DNA of 64,000 nucleotides from Lysobacter changpingensis (GCF_017308985.1 NZ_JADWPE010000002.1:310001-374000), one strand, 5' to 3'. Shown: positions 31,383 through 40,223, counted from the first letter of the stretch. The notes: generated from the sequence alone by a model not told the origin. Made by a program: numbers and translations.

Positions 31383-33200
31383 ATGAAGCTCCGCCCGCTG
31401 TTGCTCGCCCTCGCCGTCTCCGCCGCGGTTGCCGGCTGCTCCAAGCCCGCCACCGACACCGCCGCGACCGACAAGCCCGCCGCCGCGCAGACCGCGCAGG
31501 CCAAGGCCGACCAGCTGAACAAGCTCTACGCCGATTTCTGGGAGGCGTACCTGAAGCACAACCCGGTGCTGGCGACCTACACCGGCGACACGCGCTACAA
31601 CGCCGAACTGCCCGACTTCGGCTCGCAGCAGTATCGCGACGAGTCGAAGAAGTTCCTGCAGGACTGGCTGGCGAAGGCCGAGGCCATCGGCTCCGAAGGC
31701 CTGGCCGGGCAGGACCTGCTGAACTACGAGATCTTCACCAAGGACGCGAAGGACCAGATCGAATCCTTCCAGTTCCCGGGCTGGATGGTGCCGGTGAACC
31801 AGATGGACAGCACCGCGAGCCTCGCCGTGCAGTTCGGTTCGGGCGGCGGCGCGCAGCCGTTCAAGACCGTGCAGGACTACGACAACTGGCTCAAGCGCGG
31901 CGCGCGCATCCCGGTGCTGTTCGACACCGAGATCGCCAACATGAAGCAGGGCATCGCCGCTGGCGTCGCGCAGCCGCGCGTGCTGATGGAGAAGGTCGTC
32001 CCGCAGCTGGACGCGCTGATCAAGGACAAGCCCGAGGACACGCTGTTCTGGGGCCCGATCACCAACATGCCCAAGGAGTTCAGCGACGCCGACAGAAAGC
32101 GTCTGACGGACGCCTACCGCACGATGATCGCCGACCAGCTGATGCCCGCGTACAGGAAGCTGCGCGCCTTCATCAACGACGAATACCTGGCCAAGACGCG
32201 CGATACCTTCGGCCTGGACAAGCTGCCCAACGGCCAGGCGTGGTACGCCTTCAACGCCAAGCAGAGCACCACCACCGACCTCACGCCGGCGCAGATCCAC
32301 CAGATCGGCCTGGACGAAGTCGCGCGCATCCATGGCGAGATGCAGAAGGTGATGACGGACGTGGGCTTCAAGGGCTCGCTGCAGGACTTCTTCAAGTACG
32401 TGCAGACCGACAAGAAGTTCGAGTTCAAGAGCCAGGAAGAACTGCTCAAGTACTACCGCGGCCTGGAAGCGAAGATCAACGAGAAGATCCCGACGCAGTT
32501 CTCGCTGATTCCGAAGTCGCCGTTCGAAATCCGTCCGGTGGAACCGTTCCGCGAGAAGTCCGCGGCCGGCGGCCAGTACTACCCGCCGAGCGAGGACGGC
32601 ACGCGCCCGGGCATCTTCTACGTGAACACCTACGACCTGCCCTCGCGCAAGATCTGGGACGCGGAAGACCTGTACCTGCATGAAGCCATTCCGGGCCATC
32701 ACTTCCAGATCGCCACGCAGATCGAGCTGAAGGACCTGCCGGCATTCCGTCGCTGGAGCATCCAGAGCGCGTTCGCCGAAGGCTGGGGCCTGTACGCCGA
32801 ATCGCTCGGCAAGGACCTGGGCGTGTACACCGATCCGTACTCGTACTTCGGCTACCTGCAGAACGAGCTGTGGCGCGCGATCCGCCTGGTCACCGACACC
32901 GGCCTGCACAGCAAGGGCTGGACGCGCGATCAGGTCATTTCGTACATGAAGGAAAACTCGGCCGTCAGCGACACCACGGCCGTGGCCGAAGCCGAGCGTT
33001 ACATCGCGTGGCCGGGCCAGGCGCTGGCGTACAAGATCGGCGAGTTGAAGATCAAGGAACTGCGCGCGAAGGCTGAGAAGGAACTGGGCGGCAAGTTCGA
33101 CGTGCGCGAGTTCCACGCCGAAGTGCTGAAGGACGGCGCCGTACCGCTGGCGGTGCTGGAGCAGAAGATCGATCGCTGGATCGCGTCGAAGAAGGGCTGA
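31383..33200 (+). CDS. DUF885-family metallopeptidase-like lipoprotein (second of pair)
   Basis: A 605-residue paralogue of the preceding protein. Instead of a cleavable Sec signal it has a lipoprotein signal with lipobox VAGC (Cys19: MKLRPLLLALAVSAAVAGCS), then an Ala/Thr/Asp linker. The zinc motif is HEAIPGHH at H433-E434 to H439, followed by SAFAEGWGLYAESLGKDLG. ATG 31383 is preceded by CAGGAG. A strong terminator follows 24 bp after the stop. Anchoring one paralogue and releasing the other suggests the same chemistry at two sites (membrane surface versus periplasm or medium); that is an inference. Confidence 0.9.
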   Translation: MKLRPLLLALAVSAAVAGCSKPATDTAATDKPAAAQTAQAKADQLNKLYADFWEAYLKHNPVLATYTGDTRYNAELPDFGSQQYRDESKKFLQDWLAKAEAIGSEGLAGQDLLNYEIFTKDAKDQIESFQFPGWMVPVNQMDSTASLAVQFGSGGGAQPFKTVQDYDNWLKRGARIPVLFDTEIANMKQGIAAGVAQPRVLMEKVVPQLDALIKDKPEDTLFWGPITNMPKEFSDADRKRLTDAYRTMIADQLMPAYRKLRAFINDEYLAKTRDTFGLDKLPNGQAWYAFNAKQSTTTDLTPAQIHQIGLDEVARIHGEMQKVMTDVGFKGSLQDFFKYVQTDKKFEFKSQEELLKYYRGLEAKINEKIPTQFSLIPKSPFEIRPVEPFREKSAAGGQYYPPSEDGTRPGIFYVNTYDLPSRKIWDAEDLYLHEAIPGHHFQIATQIELKDLPAFRRWSIQSAFAEGWGLYAESLGKDLGVYTDPYSYFGYLQNELWRAIRLVTDTGLHSKGWTRDQVISYMKENSAVSDTTAVAEAERYIAWPGQALAYKIGELKIKELRAKAEKELGGKFDVREFHAEVLKDGAVPLAVLEQKIDRWIASKKG

Positions 33201-33223
33201 GTTCGAATCCTCGACGCAGCATC

Positions 33224-33260
33224 GAAAGGCCGGGTCCTTGCGGACCCGGCCTTTCCTTTT
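33224..33260 (+). terminator. Rho-independent terminator of the DUF885 pair
   Basis: A perfect 14-bp stem GAAAGGCCGGGTCC / GGACCCGGCCTTTC with a TTGC loop is followed by CTTTT. Confidence 0.92.
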
Positions 33261-33773
33261 GCCGAGCTTCATTTCGTGTGCGCGACGGCGTTGACCTCAC
33301 GACTGGGCTTCCCGCGCGTGGCGTTGCTCGCGACGGCGCATCACGCCCACGTCGTCGTTGGTCGATGTCGGCAGTAGACCCGTTGTGCAACGCTTGCGAT
33401 GCGCGTTCGCGATGCGGCGCAGGCCGTCGACCGGGGACGTTTCTTGTCGGAGTCGTTCGGTGAAGCTCGCACGGGTTTTGTCCCTTCTCTACATGCTTGC
33501 CATCGGATGCGAGGCATTCGAACAGAGCGTGCGCAAGGAGAGCATCGAAGCTGCGGAATGCGTCCGGCACGGAGGTGCAGCGGAACGAGCGGGGCCGATC
33601 CGCACGGCCCCCGCGCATAGGGTCTGAGCTGAACGTGCCCGGGGCGACGCCCCCCTTCCGGGTTGTTTCGGATGCCGCGCGCCCTATATTCGGAAGGTCT
33701 CTGCGCCTGGGCGGCTGCCCGCATCGGGTGCCCCGCCGGATCGCCGATCCGGCCCCGCACTTCCGAAGCCGCC
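33261..33773. other. Gene-free stretch upstream of the L,D-transpeptidase gene
   Basis: About 510 bp in which no gene was recognised. Several short overlapping open frames exist, for example 33358-33627, but none has a ribosome binding site or recognisable motifs. The only supported element is a promoter candidate at 33663-33690. The base composition is slightly less GC-rich than the flanking genes in the first half. Confidence 0.6.
33663..33690 (+). promoter_or_regulatory. Putative sigma-70 promoter of the YkuD_2-type gene
   Basis: A TTGTTT box (33663-33668) and a TATATT box (33685-33690) with a 16-bp spacer, about 85 bp upstream of the ATG. TATATT stands out in this GC-rich region. Sequence-only prediction. 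Confidence 0.4.
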
Positions 33774-34550
33774 ATGTCCGCCGTCCTGCGCATCGCCACC
33801 GTCGCCGCCCTGATGCTCTCCGTCCCCGCGGTGGTGCAGGCGGACCGACCTGCCCGGTCGCGCGCCGTCGCCATATCGACGCCTTCGCACGCGTCCTCCG
33901 TGCCTGATGCCGGAGGACGCTGGCTGGCGCGCCTCGCTCCCGCGGCAAATCCACAGGTGCTCGGCATGGCCGTCGCGGCGATGGAGTGCGCGCAGGCCAG
34001 CGGTGTCGGTACGGATGCGAAGCGCCTGGCTGTCATCGATTACAGCCGGCCGTCGCTGATGCCACGGCTGTGGGTGTTCGATCTTGCCGCGGGCCGGCTG
34101 CTGTACGAGGAAGTCGTCGCGCATGGGCAGGGTTCCGGCGAGAACATGGCGACGCGGTTCTCCAATCGTGATGGCAGCCATCAGTCGAGCCTGGGCCTGT
34201 TCGTCACGGCCGATACCTACGTCGGCAGGAACGGCTACTCGCTGCGCATGCGTGGGCTGGAGCCCGGCGTGAACGATGCCGCCGAAGCGCGCGCGATCGT
34301 CATGCACGGCGCGCCTTACGTCGATCCGTCGCAGGGCCAGCGCATGGGTCGTCTGGGGCGAAGCTGGGGATGCCCGGCGGTACGAAGCGCGGTCGCGCGG
34401 CCGATGATCGACCTGCTCAAGGACGGCCAGTTCGTTTTCTCGTACTACCCCGACCAGGCGTGGCTGTCGCGTTCGGCGCTGCTCAAGTGCCCGGCGGCTC
34501 GCAAGGCACTCGCACGCGAACCCGCTGCGGGAACGTCCGCTTCTGGGTGA
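33774..34550 (+). CDS. Murein L,D-transpeptidase catalytic-domain (YkuD_2-type) protein
   Basis: Exported 258-residue protein of the YkuD_2 group, related to L,D-transpeptidases that crosslink or modify peptidoglycan. The signal peptide is about 1-23 (VLRIATVAALMLSVPAVVQA). The catalytic region runs from LAVIDYSRPSLMPRLWVFDL through H178 in AIVMHGAPYV to the active-site cysteine in GRSWGCPAV (C200). ATG 33774 is used; the frame is open upstream without a ribosome binding site. Together with the YkuD gene at 38700 it flanks the methyltransferase/TPR pair. Confidence 0.87.
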   Translation: MSAVLRIATVAALMLSVPAVVQADRPARSRAVAISTPSHASSVPDAGGRWLARLAPAANPQVLGMAVAAMECAQASGVGTDAKRLAVIDYSRPSLMPRLWVFDLAAGRLLYEEVVAHGQGSGENMATRFSNRDGSHQSSLGLFVTADTYVGRNGYSLRMRGLEPGVNDAAEARAIVMHGAPYVDPSQGQRMGRLGRSWGCPAVRSAVARPMIDLLKDGQFVFSYYPDQAWLSRSALLKCPAARKALAREPAAGTSASG

Positions 34551-34649
34551 TCGACCGGCTGCCGTTGGCGCCGGTTGGTTGATGGCGCGTTCCGATCAAA
34601 CGAACGCGCCCGACTGCGCAAACGAGCGGGCCGACCGGCCTGCGTCGGC

Positions 34650-37600
34650 TCAACTCGCCGAACGCAGGCTCTGGCGGTTGGCGAGCCACGCCGGATCCTT
34701 CTGGCTGTGAAGCGTCGCGCTCCACTGGCGGCTCGCCTGATCCCACAACTGCACCAGCGCCTGGTCGAGGCGCGCGCCCGAACGCGCCGCCGCTTCGCAA
34801 TGCACGCACGCATCACGCGGTGCGCCATTGCGCAGTGCGGCCTGCGCCAGCAGCCCGCGCGAACGGGCGTCGTTGCCCGCGAGTTCTTCAAGGCGACGAT
34901 ACAACGCAGGATCGACCGCAGCCGACGACTGGCCCAGCCGCGCCTGCATCACGCAGCGCAGCGCCGCCAGCGAGAACGCGGGGTGCTGCAGCAGTCCGGA
35001 CGCCATCGACTCGGCACGCGCGTATTCGTCGCCGGCCTGCGCCGTCGGCAGGGATGCGGCACGTTCGAGCAGCAACTCGGCGGCTTCGATCCGCAACTGC
35101 GGGGCATCGCCGCGTTCGACCAGCGGCAGGAGGCCGGCGATCGCATCGCCCAGCGCGGCAGGACGCGACACCGCGTTGGACTGCGCGGCACGACGCCGCA
35201 GCATCCGCGAGCGCGCCATCGCGACGTGCGTGTTGCCGGGCAACAGGTCGTCCAGGCGTTTCAGGATCGCCTCGCCTTCATCGAAGCGCGAGCGCGCGGC
35301 GTCGCCGCGCAGGTGCGCGGTTTCCAGCGCCAGCAGTTCCAGCCAGCTGAGCAGCAGTTCCGGTGCCGCATCGGGACCGGTCAGCACGTCGCGATAGCTT
35401 TCGCGGAACGTGCGCAGGTGCAGCGTGCGCGTCGCGCCTTCGGCGAGTTCGGCGTGCGCGAGTTCGTTCTCGACCTTCGCCGCGTACCACGCCGGTCGGT
35501 CCTGCTCGCTGGCGGCATCCACGCCGGCGGCGAGCACGGCGTCGGCATCCAGGCGCACCTTCGATGCCTGCGTGTTCGACAACAAGCGCGCCTGCGCCTG
35601 CAATGCCTGTTGCAGCTTCCACGCCGCCATCGAAGCAGGATCGCGAGCGACGCGGGCGGCATCGCGCAGCACGTGCACGGCTTCGGCCATGCGCTTTGCG
35701 CGCGACGCGGTGTCTTCGTCGGTTGCGGCAAGGGCACGTTCGAACAGTGCATCGCCCAGCGTCGTGCCGCGCAGCGGATCGGCCTGCCCGCCTTCCATGG
35801 CCGCACGGCGCAGCGCGGCGATGGCGAGATCCAGCGTGGCGCGTTGTGCCGCGCCGCGTTCGCCCGCCGCCTGCAGCAGGCGGCAGCTGCCCGCGCGGTA
35901 CCAGATGTCTTCCTGCGAGGGATCGCGTTCGAGCAGGCGTTCCATGGCCTCGGCCGCGTTGGCGTAGGCTTTCGGACCACCGTCCGCGCGCGCGATCTGC
36001 CACCAGCACAGCGCCGCCAGCACCCAGACCTCGACCGGCGGGCGCGCGGAGTGCATCGCCTCGTCCAGGTGCGTCAGCGCTTCGGCGTACGCACCGGCTT
36101 CGACGAGCTTGCGGGCGTGTGCGATCGCGTCATGCCTGCTCGCGACCGGGGGCTGTTCCCGGCGCGGTTCGGTCGTCGCGACCGGTACCGGTTCGCTGGC
36201 AGGCGCGGCGGCGCGCGTTTCGACGGAAGGCGCGCTCGCCATGTTCGGGGAGAGCCCCATTTCGGCGGGATGCAGCATCGCCACACCGGTCGGCTGCATG
36301 ACCACCGGCGGCGACGATGCATTGGTGACCGTCGCTTCGCGGTGGGTGCCGGCGATCGCGCCCAGTGCGGCGATGGCGGCTTCGGCCGGAAGCAGCGGCG
36401 CGCCGGCGTTCGGCAGGATTTCGGCGTGAGGCGGGGGCGACTCGGCGTTGGACGACCCTTCGGTCACCAGGTGTCGTATCGGCAACACGGACGTTCCCCT
36501 GGCGCCACCATCGTCGTGGGGCGTCGCTGCGATCGGCACCACGGGTTCGACCGGGAACACCGGCGCCATCGCAGCGCCTTCGCTCGTGACCTGCGCTTCC
36601 GCAAGTGTTTCCGCCTCTCCGGAGGCATTCACGGGCACGCCATCGCCGTGGAACTGCGGCGCCATCGCCAGCGACGCCGGATCGGCCCCGTGCGGCAGGA
36701 ACGCTGCAGGACTCAATCCGAAGTCACGGCCCGCTTCGAAGCCGGATTCGAATTCGGACTCGGGAACGAACAACAGCCCATCCCCGACCTCATCGCCGAG
36801 CTGGTAACGATGCGCGAAACCGCCGTCCATCGTCACCGGCGCCTCCCACGGCGCGCGATGCAGGGCGTGCGTGGGCGCGTAGATCTCGTACGCGGAGAAC
36901 ATGCGAACCTGCGGCTTCTCGCTGGCGCACAGGCGCTGGGGCGATGCCGGCGGCAGCGGCCCGACCGGTTCGGCTCGATGCGTGTTCATCTTGATGACCC
37001 TCTGCGGTCGGCGCTTGCGCCGGCCCACGGTGAATAACAGCAGCAGCACTGCGGCGATGCCGGCCAGCCACCATGCGGCGCGCGCGTCGATCTCCTCCTT
37101 GGTGGGACGCCCGGATGCGATCGCGCCCGCGCCGAAGACCGACGCCGCGACCGGCCGGGACAACGCCCGTTGCCCGGCGGATGACACCTGGACTTCCTGG
37201 ACTTCGGCGACCGGTGGCCGCTCGGCTCCGCCCGACGCGAAGGATCCCGCTTCGGCTCCCATCGCTTCGTCCCGCCCGGCGACGGCCGCCGACGAGCGGT
37301 CCATCTCATCGCCAGCGACGCCAGCGACGCCCGCAGTGTCCACGGCATCCGCGGCACCCGGCGGCGCCGCCGACGCGCCTGCGCCCACGGCGGTATTCGC
37401 GGACCGCGCATCCGGTGCGCCAACAGGGACGCCCCGCTTCGACGCGACGCCATCGCCGACGCCGCCGCGTCCACGCGCAGCACCGGACGAGCGCAAACCG
37501 TCGGTGTGATCGACCTGCGTTGAGGCAACCGACGTCGGGGCGGCAACGCCCGGCGCATGCGGCACCCGGGACTTCGCAACCAGCTGCGGCGCTGCATCGG

Positions 37601-37733
37601 CCGGCGACACGCCCGGCAGCGGCATCGGCCAGCGCGCGCACGCGGCGAGCAGCACGACCGCCACGGCCGACAACCGCCAGCGGAGGATGCGTCCGCGCGC
37701 GGCACCGGTCGCGCGCCTGCTCTCCCGGTTCAT
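34650..37733 (-). CDS. Large membrane-anchored TPR protein of unknown function
   Basis: Unrecognised 1,027-residue protein. The N-terminus (MNRESRRATGAARGRILRWR) leads into a hydrophobic stretch with lipobox LLAAC (Cys32). A low-complexity Ala/Gly/Val/Ser-rich segment (about 40-215) is followed by a second membrane helix (about 222-242, WWLAGIAAVLLLLFTVG) with a basic stop-transfer sequence GRRKRRPQR. After Met249 comes a Pro/Glu-rich linker (to about 400), then a helical TPR-like region to the C-terminus (ASRHDAIAHARKLVEAGAYA, AEAMERLLERDPSQEDIWYR). The plan resembles FimV: exported N-terminus, one helix, long cytoplasmic TPR tail. There is no LysM motif. ATG 37733 is 32 bp after the methyltransferase gene, so both probably share a transcript. 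An internal start at 36989 would give only the cytoplasmic part. Confidence 0.75.
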   Translation of the reverse strand: MNRESRRATGAARGRILRWRLSAVAVVLLAACARWPMPLPGVSPADAAPQLVAKSRVPHAPGVAAPTSVASTQVDHTDGLRSSGAARGRGGVGDGVASKRGVPVGAPDARSANTAVGAGASAAPPGAADAVDTAGVAGVAGDEMDRSSAAVAGRDEAMGAEAGSFASGGAERPPVAEVQEVQVSSAGQRALSRPVAASVFGAGAIASGRPTKEEIDARAAWWLAGIAAVLLLLFTVGRRKRRPQRVIKMNTHRAEPVGPLPPASPQRLCASEKPQVRMFSAYEIYAPTHALHRAPWEAPVTMDGGFAHRYQLGDEVGDGLLFVPESEFESGFEAGRDFGLSPAAFLPHGADPASLAMAPQFHGDGVPVNASGEAETLAEAQVTSEGAAMAPVFPVEPVVPIAATPHDDGGARGTSVLPIRHLVTEGSSNAESPPPHAEILPNAGAPLLPAEAAIAALGAIAGTHREATVTNASSPPVVMQPTGVAMLHPAEMGLSPNMASAPSVETRAAAPASEPVPVATTEPRREQPPVASRHDAIAHARKLVEAGAYAEALTHLDEAMHSARPPVEVWVLAALCWWQIARADGGPKAYANAAEAMERLLERDPSQEDIWYRAGSCRLLQAAGERGAAQRATLDLAIAALRRAAMEGGQADPLRGTTLGDALFERALAATDEDTASRAKRMAEAVHVLRDAARVARDPASMAAWKLQQALQAQARLLSNTQASKVRLDADAVLAAGVDAASEQDRPAWYAAKVENELAHAELAEGATRTLHLRTFRESYRDVLTGPDAAPELLLSWLELLALETAHLRGDAARSRFDEGEAILKRLDDLLPGNTHVAMARSRMLRRRAAQSNAVSRPAALGDAIAGLLPLVERGDAPQLRIEAAELLLERAASLPTAQAGDEYARAESMASGLLQHPAFSLAALRCVMQARLGQSSAAVDPALYRRLEELAGNDARSRGLLAQAALRNGAPRDACVHCEAAARSGARLDQALVQLWDQASRQWSATLHSQKDPAWLANRQSLRSAS

Positions 37734-37765
37734 GATGCCCGCCCGTCCCGACGCCGCGCGCGAGA

Positions 37766-38527
37766 TCAGAGCTCGATCAGCCGGTCGAAGGCGACTCCAC
37801 CTTCCTGCGGCGTCGCGATCACGTTCTGGTACACGCGGCCGGGGAAGATGTTGTTGGCATTGCCGACCTGGTTGTTGCGCGAGTACAGGTACGGCAGGTG
37901 CGACCAGACGCGATAGCCCAGGTCCTTCACGCGACGCACTTCCTCTTCCGCGACGTCCTGTTCGCCCATGCGGAAGTACAGGTTCGGACGCAGGCGACGG
38001 ATGGTGCCGGCGGCGCCCTCCAGCACCGGCATCGTTTCGCCGGGGTAGTTGATCTTGACCAGGTGCAGCGCTTCCAGGTCGAGGTCGTCGAGCGTGCGCA
38101 CCGGCACGCGCTCCTTGCGCTCGGTCGCGCTTTCCAGACCCGGCAGCACCGACCCGAGTTCGACCATGCCGCTGCTGCGGCCCAGCCACATCGGATGCGT
38201 GTGCACGTTCTGCAGGCCGTTGAGGGCCACGTTGGCGCACAGCTGCTGCATCACCATGCGGCGCGGTTCGATCACGTGCACCTTGCCGCGATCGCCCACG
38301 GCGCGCGCGAACCACAGCGCGTGCGCGCCGTATTCGCTGCCGAATTCGAGCACGTGCTGGTCGTCGGCGACGATTTCGCTGAGCTGGTCGAGTTCCTGTT
38401 CGATCCACTCCCCGTACTGCGCGAGCGAGCGCGAGGCAGGGCAGCGACCGGGCACGGAATTCATGACGCCGTAGCGGGTCTTCCACAACTGTGGGACCAC
38501 CTCGGCCGGATTGTGCAGGTTGTTCAT
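37766..38527 (-). CDS. FkbM-like SAM-dependent methyltransferase (degenerate motif)
   Basis: Cytoplasmic protein of 253 residues with a Rossmann-type methyltransferase fold: VLEFGSEYGAHALWFARAVG (about 59-78) is the SAM-binding loop, and VHVIEPRRMVMQQLCANVAL is motif II. The FkbM-family signature, normally like KIDVEGxE..VL.G, reads VKINYPGETMPVLEG (157-171), so the usual acidic residue is replaced. ATG 38527 (MNNLHNPAEVV) follows GAGG; an in-frame start at 38584 adds 19 residues. It is divergent from the YkuD L,D-transpeptidase gene and directly upstream of the TPR membrane protein. The substrate is unknown; sugar or lipid methylation is only a family-level guess. Confidence 0.75.
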   Translation of the reverse strand: MNNLHNPAEVVPQLWKTRYGVMNSVPGRCPASRSLAQYGEWIEQELDQLSEIVADDQHVLEFGSEYGAHALWFARAVGDRGKVHVIEPRRMVMQQLCANVALNGLQNVHTHPMWLGRSSGMVELGSVLPGLESATERKERVPVRTLDDLDLEALHLVKINYPGETMPVLEGAAGTIRRLRPNLYFRMGEQDVAEEEVRRVKDLGYRVWSHLPYLYSRNNQVGNANNIFPGRVYQNVIATPQEGGVAFDRLIEL

Positions 38528-38699
38528 GATGATGCGCCTCGATTGAAAGCCACTGGAAGACAGAGCCCACAAGCCCTGCGTCATGTGTGGAATCTTGGCG
38601 GCCGGTCTCGTCCCGCAGAATGAGAACCGTCTGAAAAAACCTCACTCGCCCGATGGCGGGGCGGCTTCTCTTCAGGCTAGGCTGGATCGGACCCTGAGA

Positions 38700-39749
38700 A
38701 TGGATTCCGCAATGACCCGCCTCCTGTTGACGCTGTCGCTGTCGTTGCTGTGCGGCATCGCCGATGCCGCGGTCCCCGTCTGGGGAGCCCGCCAATCCAG
38801 TCCGGCGAATACGCCGCCGTCGCAGCTCAAGCCCGGGGAGTGGATCTGGGGCGGGGACAACCGCGCGGGACCTCTGGCGGTGATCGTGAGCCTGACCGAG
38901 CAACGCGCCGTAGTCTATCGCAACGGTCTGCCCATCGGCGTCACGACCGTCAGCACGGGGCGCAAGGGCTACGAGACGCCGACCGGCGTCTTCACGATCC
39001 TGCAGAAGGACAAGGACCACCGCTCCAACAAGTACAACGCCGCGCCCATGCCCTACATGCAGCGGCTCACCTGGGATGGCGTGGCGCTTCACGCGGGCGG
39101 CCTGCCCGGATATCCCGAGTCTCACGGCTGCGTGCACCTTCCGTCGGAATTCGCGCGCCTGCTGTTCGATTCGTCGAACATGGGCATGGTCGTGGTGGTC
39201 TCGCAGGAAGGCAGATCGCCGGAGGACATGACGCATCCGGGCGCGCTGATCCCGATCGATCCCCACACTGGCGCCGAAGCCGCGATCCCACCGCTGGAGG
39301 CCGGGCAGAAGTACCGCTGGCGGCCGGAGCTTTCGACCGAAGGGCCGGTGTCGATCCTGCTCAGCGCGGCGGACGGGGAGATCATCGTGTTCCGCAACGG
39401 CATCGAGATCGGCCGCTCGCGCGTGCTGGTGCGCAATCCCGGCCAGCCGCTGGGCACGCGCGCCTACATCGTCAAGGACGGTTTCATCGACGGCGACAAT
39501 CCGCTGCTGCCCGGCACGCGGATGCCCAACTGGAGCACCATCGGCATTCCCGGCAGCGGGCCGGACGCCGGTCGCCTGCTCGGGCCGGAGACGATCGACC
39601 GCGTGGTGATCCCGCACGATTTCGTCGCCGCCGTGCTGCCGCTGCTGACGCCGGGCGTCGTCATGCTGGTCACCGACGCGCGCGTGCGCCCGGAGACGAC
39701 CGGCGGCGCGCCCGTGCAGGTGCTCGATTCCGATCCTCCGCAGACCTGA
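38700..39749 (+). CDS. YkuD-domain L,D-transpeptidase
   Basis: Exported L,D-transpeptidase of about 349 residues. A signal peptide (TRLLLTLSLSLLCGIADA) precedes a YkuD domain (about 58-170): LAVIVSLTEQRAVVYRNG, TGRKGYETPTGVFTI, H131 in GVALHAGG, and SHGCVHLP with the catalytic C144. The C-terminal 170 residues contain a second strand-rich module with EIIVFRNGIEIGRSRV, which mirrors the beginning of the YkuD fold but lacks a Cys motif. The start is ATG 38700; ATG 38712 is equally possible. Substrates are tetrapeptide stems of peptidoglycan by family inference. Distinct from the YkuD_2-type protein at 33774. Confidence 0.9.
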   Translation: MDSAMTRLLLTLSLSLLCGIADAAVPVWGARQSSPANTPPSQLKPGEWIWGGDNRAGPLAVIVSLTEQRAVVYRNGLPIGVTTVSTGRKGYETPTGVFTILQKDKDHRSNKYNAAPMPYMQRLTWDGVALHAGGLPGYPESHGCVHLPSEFARLLFDSSNMGMVVVVSQEGRSPEDMTHPGALIPIDPHTGAEAAIPPLEAGQKYRWRPELSTEGPVSILLSAADGEIIVFRNGIEIGRSRVLVRNPGQPLGTRAYIVKDGFIDGDNPLLPGTRMPNWSTIGIPGSGPDAGRLLGPETIDRVVIPHDFVAAVLPLLTPGVVMLVTDARVRPETTGGAPVQVLDSDPPQT

Positions 39750-39763
39750 TTCCGGGAACCGCC

Positions 39764-40189
39764 ATGAACGATCCGTTCGTCCAGATGCTCGACGGCTACC
39801 GCGACGCGGTGTTCGCGCGGGATGTCGATGCGTTCGCCGCGTTGTACGACCAGGACGTCCACGTGTTCGACATGTGGGGCGAGTGGTCGCTGCGGGGCAT
39901 CGCGGCATGGCGACGCATGGCGGAAGGCTGGTTCGGATCGCTGGGCGACGAACGCGTGCGGGTGACGTTCGACGACGTCGAATCCATCGTCGGCGACGCG
40001 ATGACCTGTGGGCATGCGACGGTGACCTACAGCGCACAGTCAGCCGATGGCGCGATCCTGCGCTCGCTGTCGAACCGGATGACCGTGGTCCTGCAACAGC
40101 ACGGCGATGGTTGGAAGGTCGTGCACGAGCACACCTCGGCGCCGATCGAACACGCCACGCTGAAGGCCGTGCTGAACTGGCCCGCCTGA
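39764..40189 (+). CDS. NTF2-like/SnoaL-type small protein
   Basis: A 141-residue protein with the NTF2-like cone fold typical of SnoaL/DUF4440 proteins: MLDGYRDAVFARDVDAFAAL, then LYDQDVHVFDMWGEWSLRG, and near the C-terminus RMTVVLQQHGDGWKVVHEHT. No catalytic residue set identifies an activity. ATG 39764 is 14 bp after the transpeptidase stop and has GGGAA upstream, so the two are likely co-transcribed. A terminator follows. Confidence 0.85.
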   Translation: MNDPFVQMLDGYRDAVFARDVDAFAALYDQDVHVFDMWGEWSLRGIAAWRRMAEGWFGSLGDERVRVTFDDVESIVGDAMTCGHATVTYSAQSADGAILRSLSNRMTVVLQQHGDGWKVVHEHTSAPIEHATLKAVLNWPA

Positions 40190-40192
40190 AAA

Positions 40193-40223
40193 GACGAAAG
40201 CCCCGGCTGGGCCGGGGCTTCGT
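40193..40223. terminator. Hairpin terminator between convergent NTF2-like gene and rhlE
   Basis: Stem GACGAAAGCCCCGGC / GCCGGGGCTTCGTT with a short loop and T-rich edges on both strands (CTTTCGTC on minus). It is probably bidirectional. Confidence 0.7.

Noticed and set aside
33195-33215. GTTCGAATCC, a T-loop-like sequence suggesting a tRNA
   Set aside because: The bases around it do not form a T stem, and the region just upstream is the 3' end of a well-supported gene; no anticodon or acceptor arms are present.
33261-33773. Several short overlapping ORFs (for example 33358-33627 and 33497-33907) as small genes
   Set aside because: None has a ribosome binding site, hydrophobic segment or family motif, and they overlap each other in different frames.
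34650-40037. An uninterrupted 5.4-kb minus-strand frame that could suggest a 1,795-residue protein
   Set aside because: Upstream of 37733 it runs through intergenic sequence and antisense to the methyltransferase region, transpeptidase and NTF2-like genes without domain similarity. It reflects the low stop-codon frequency in GC-rich DNA.
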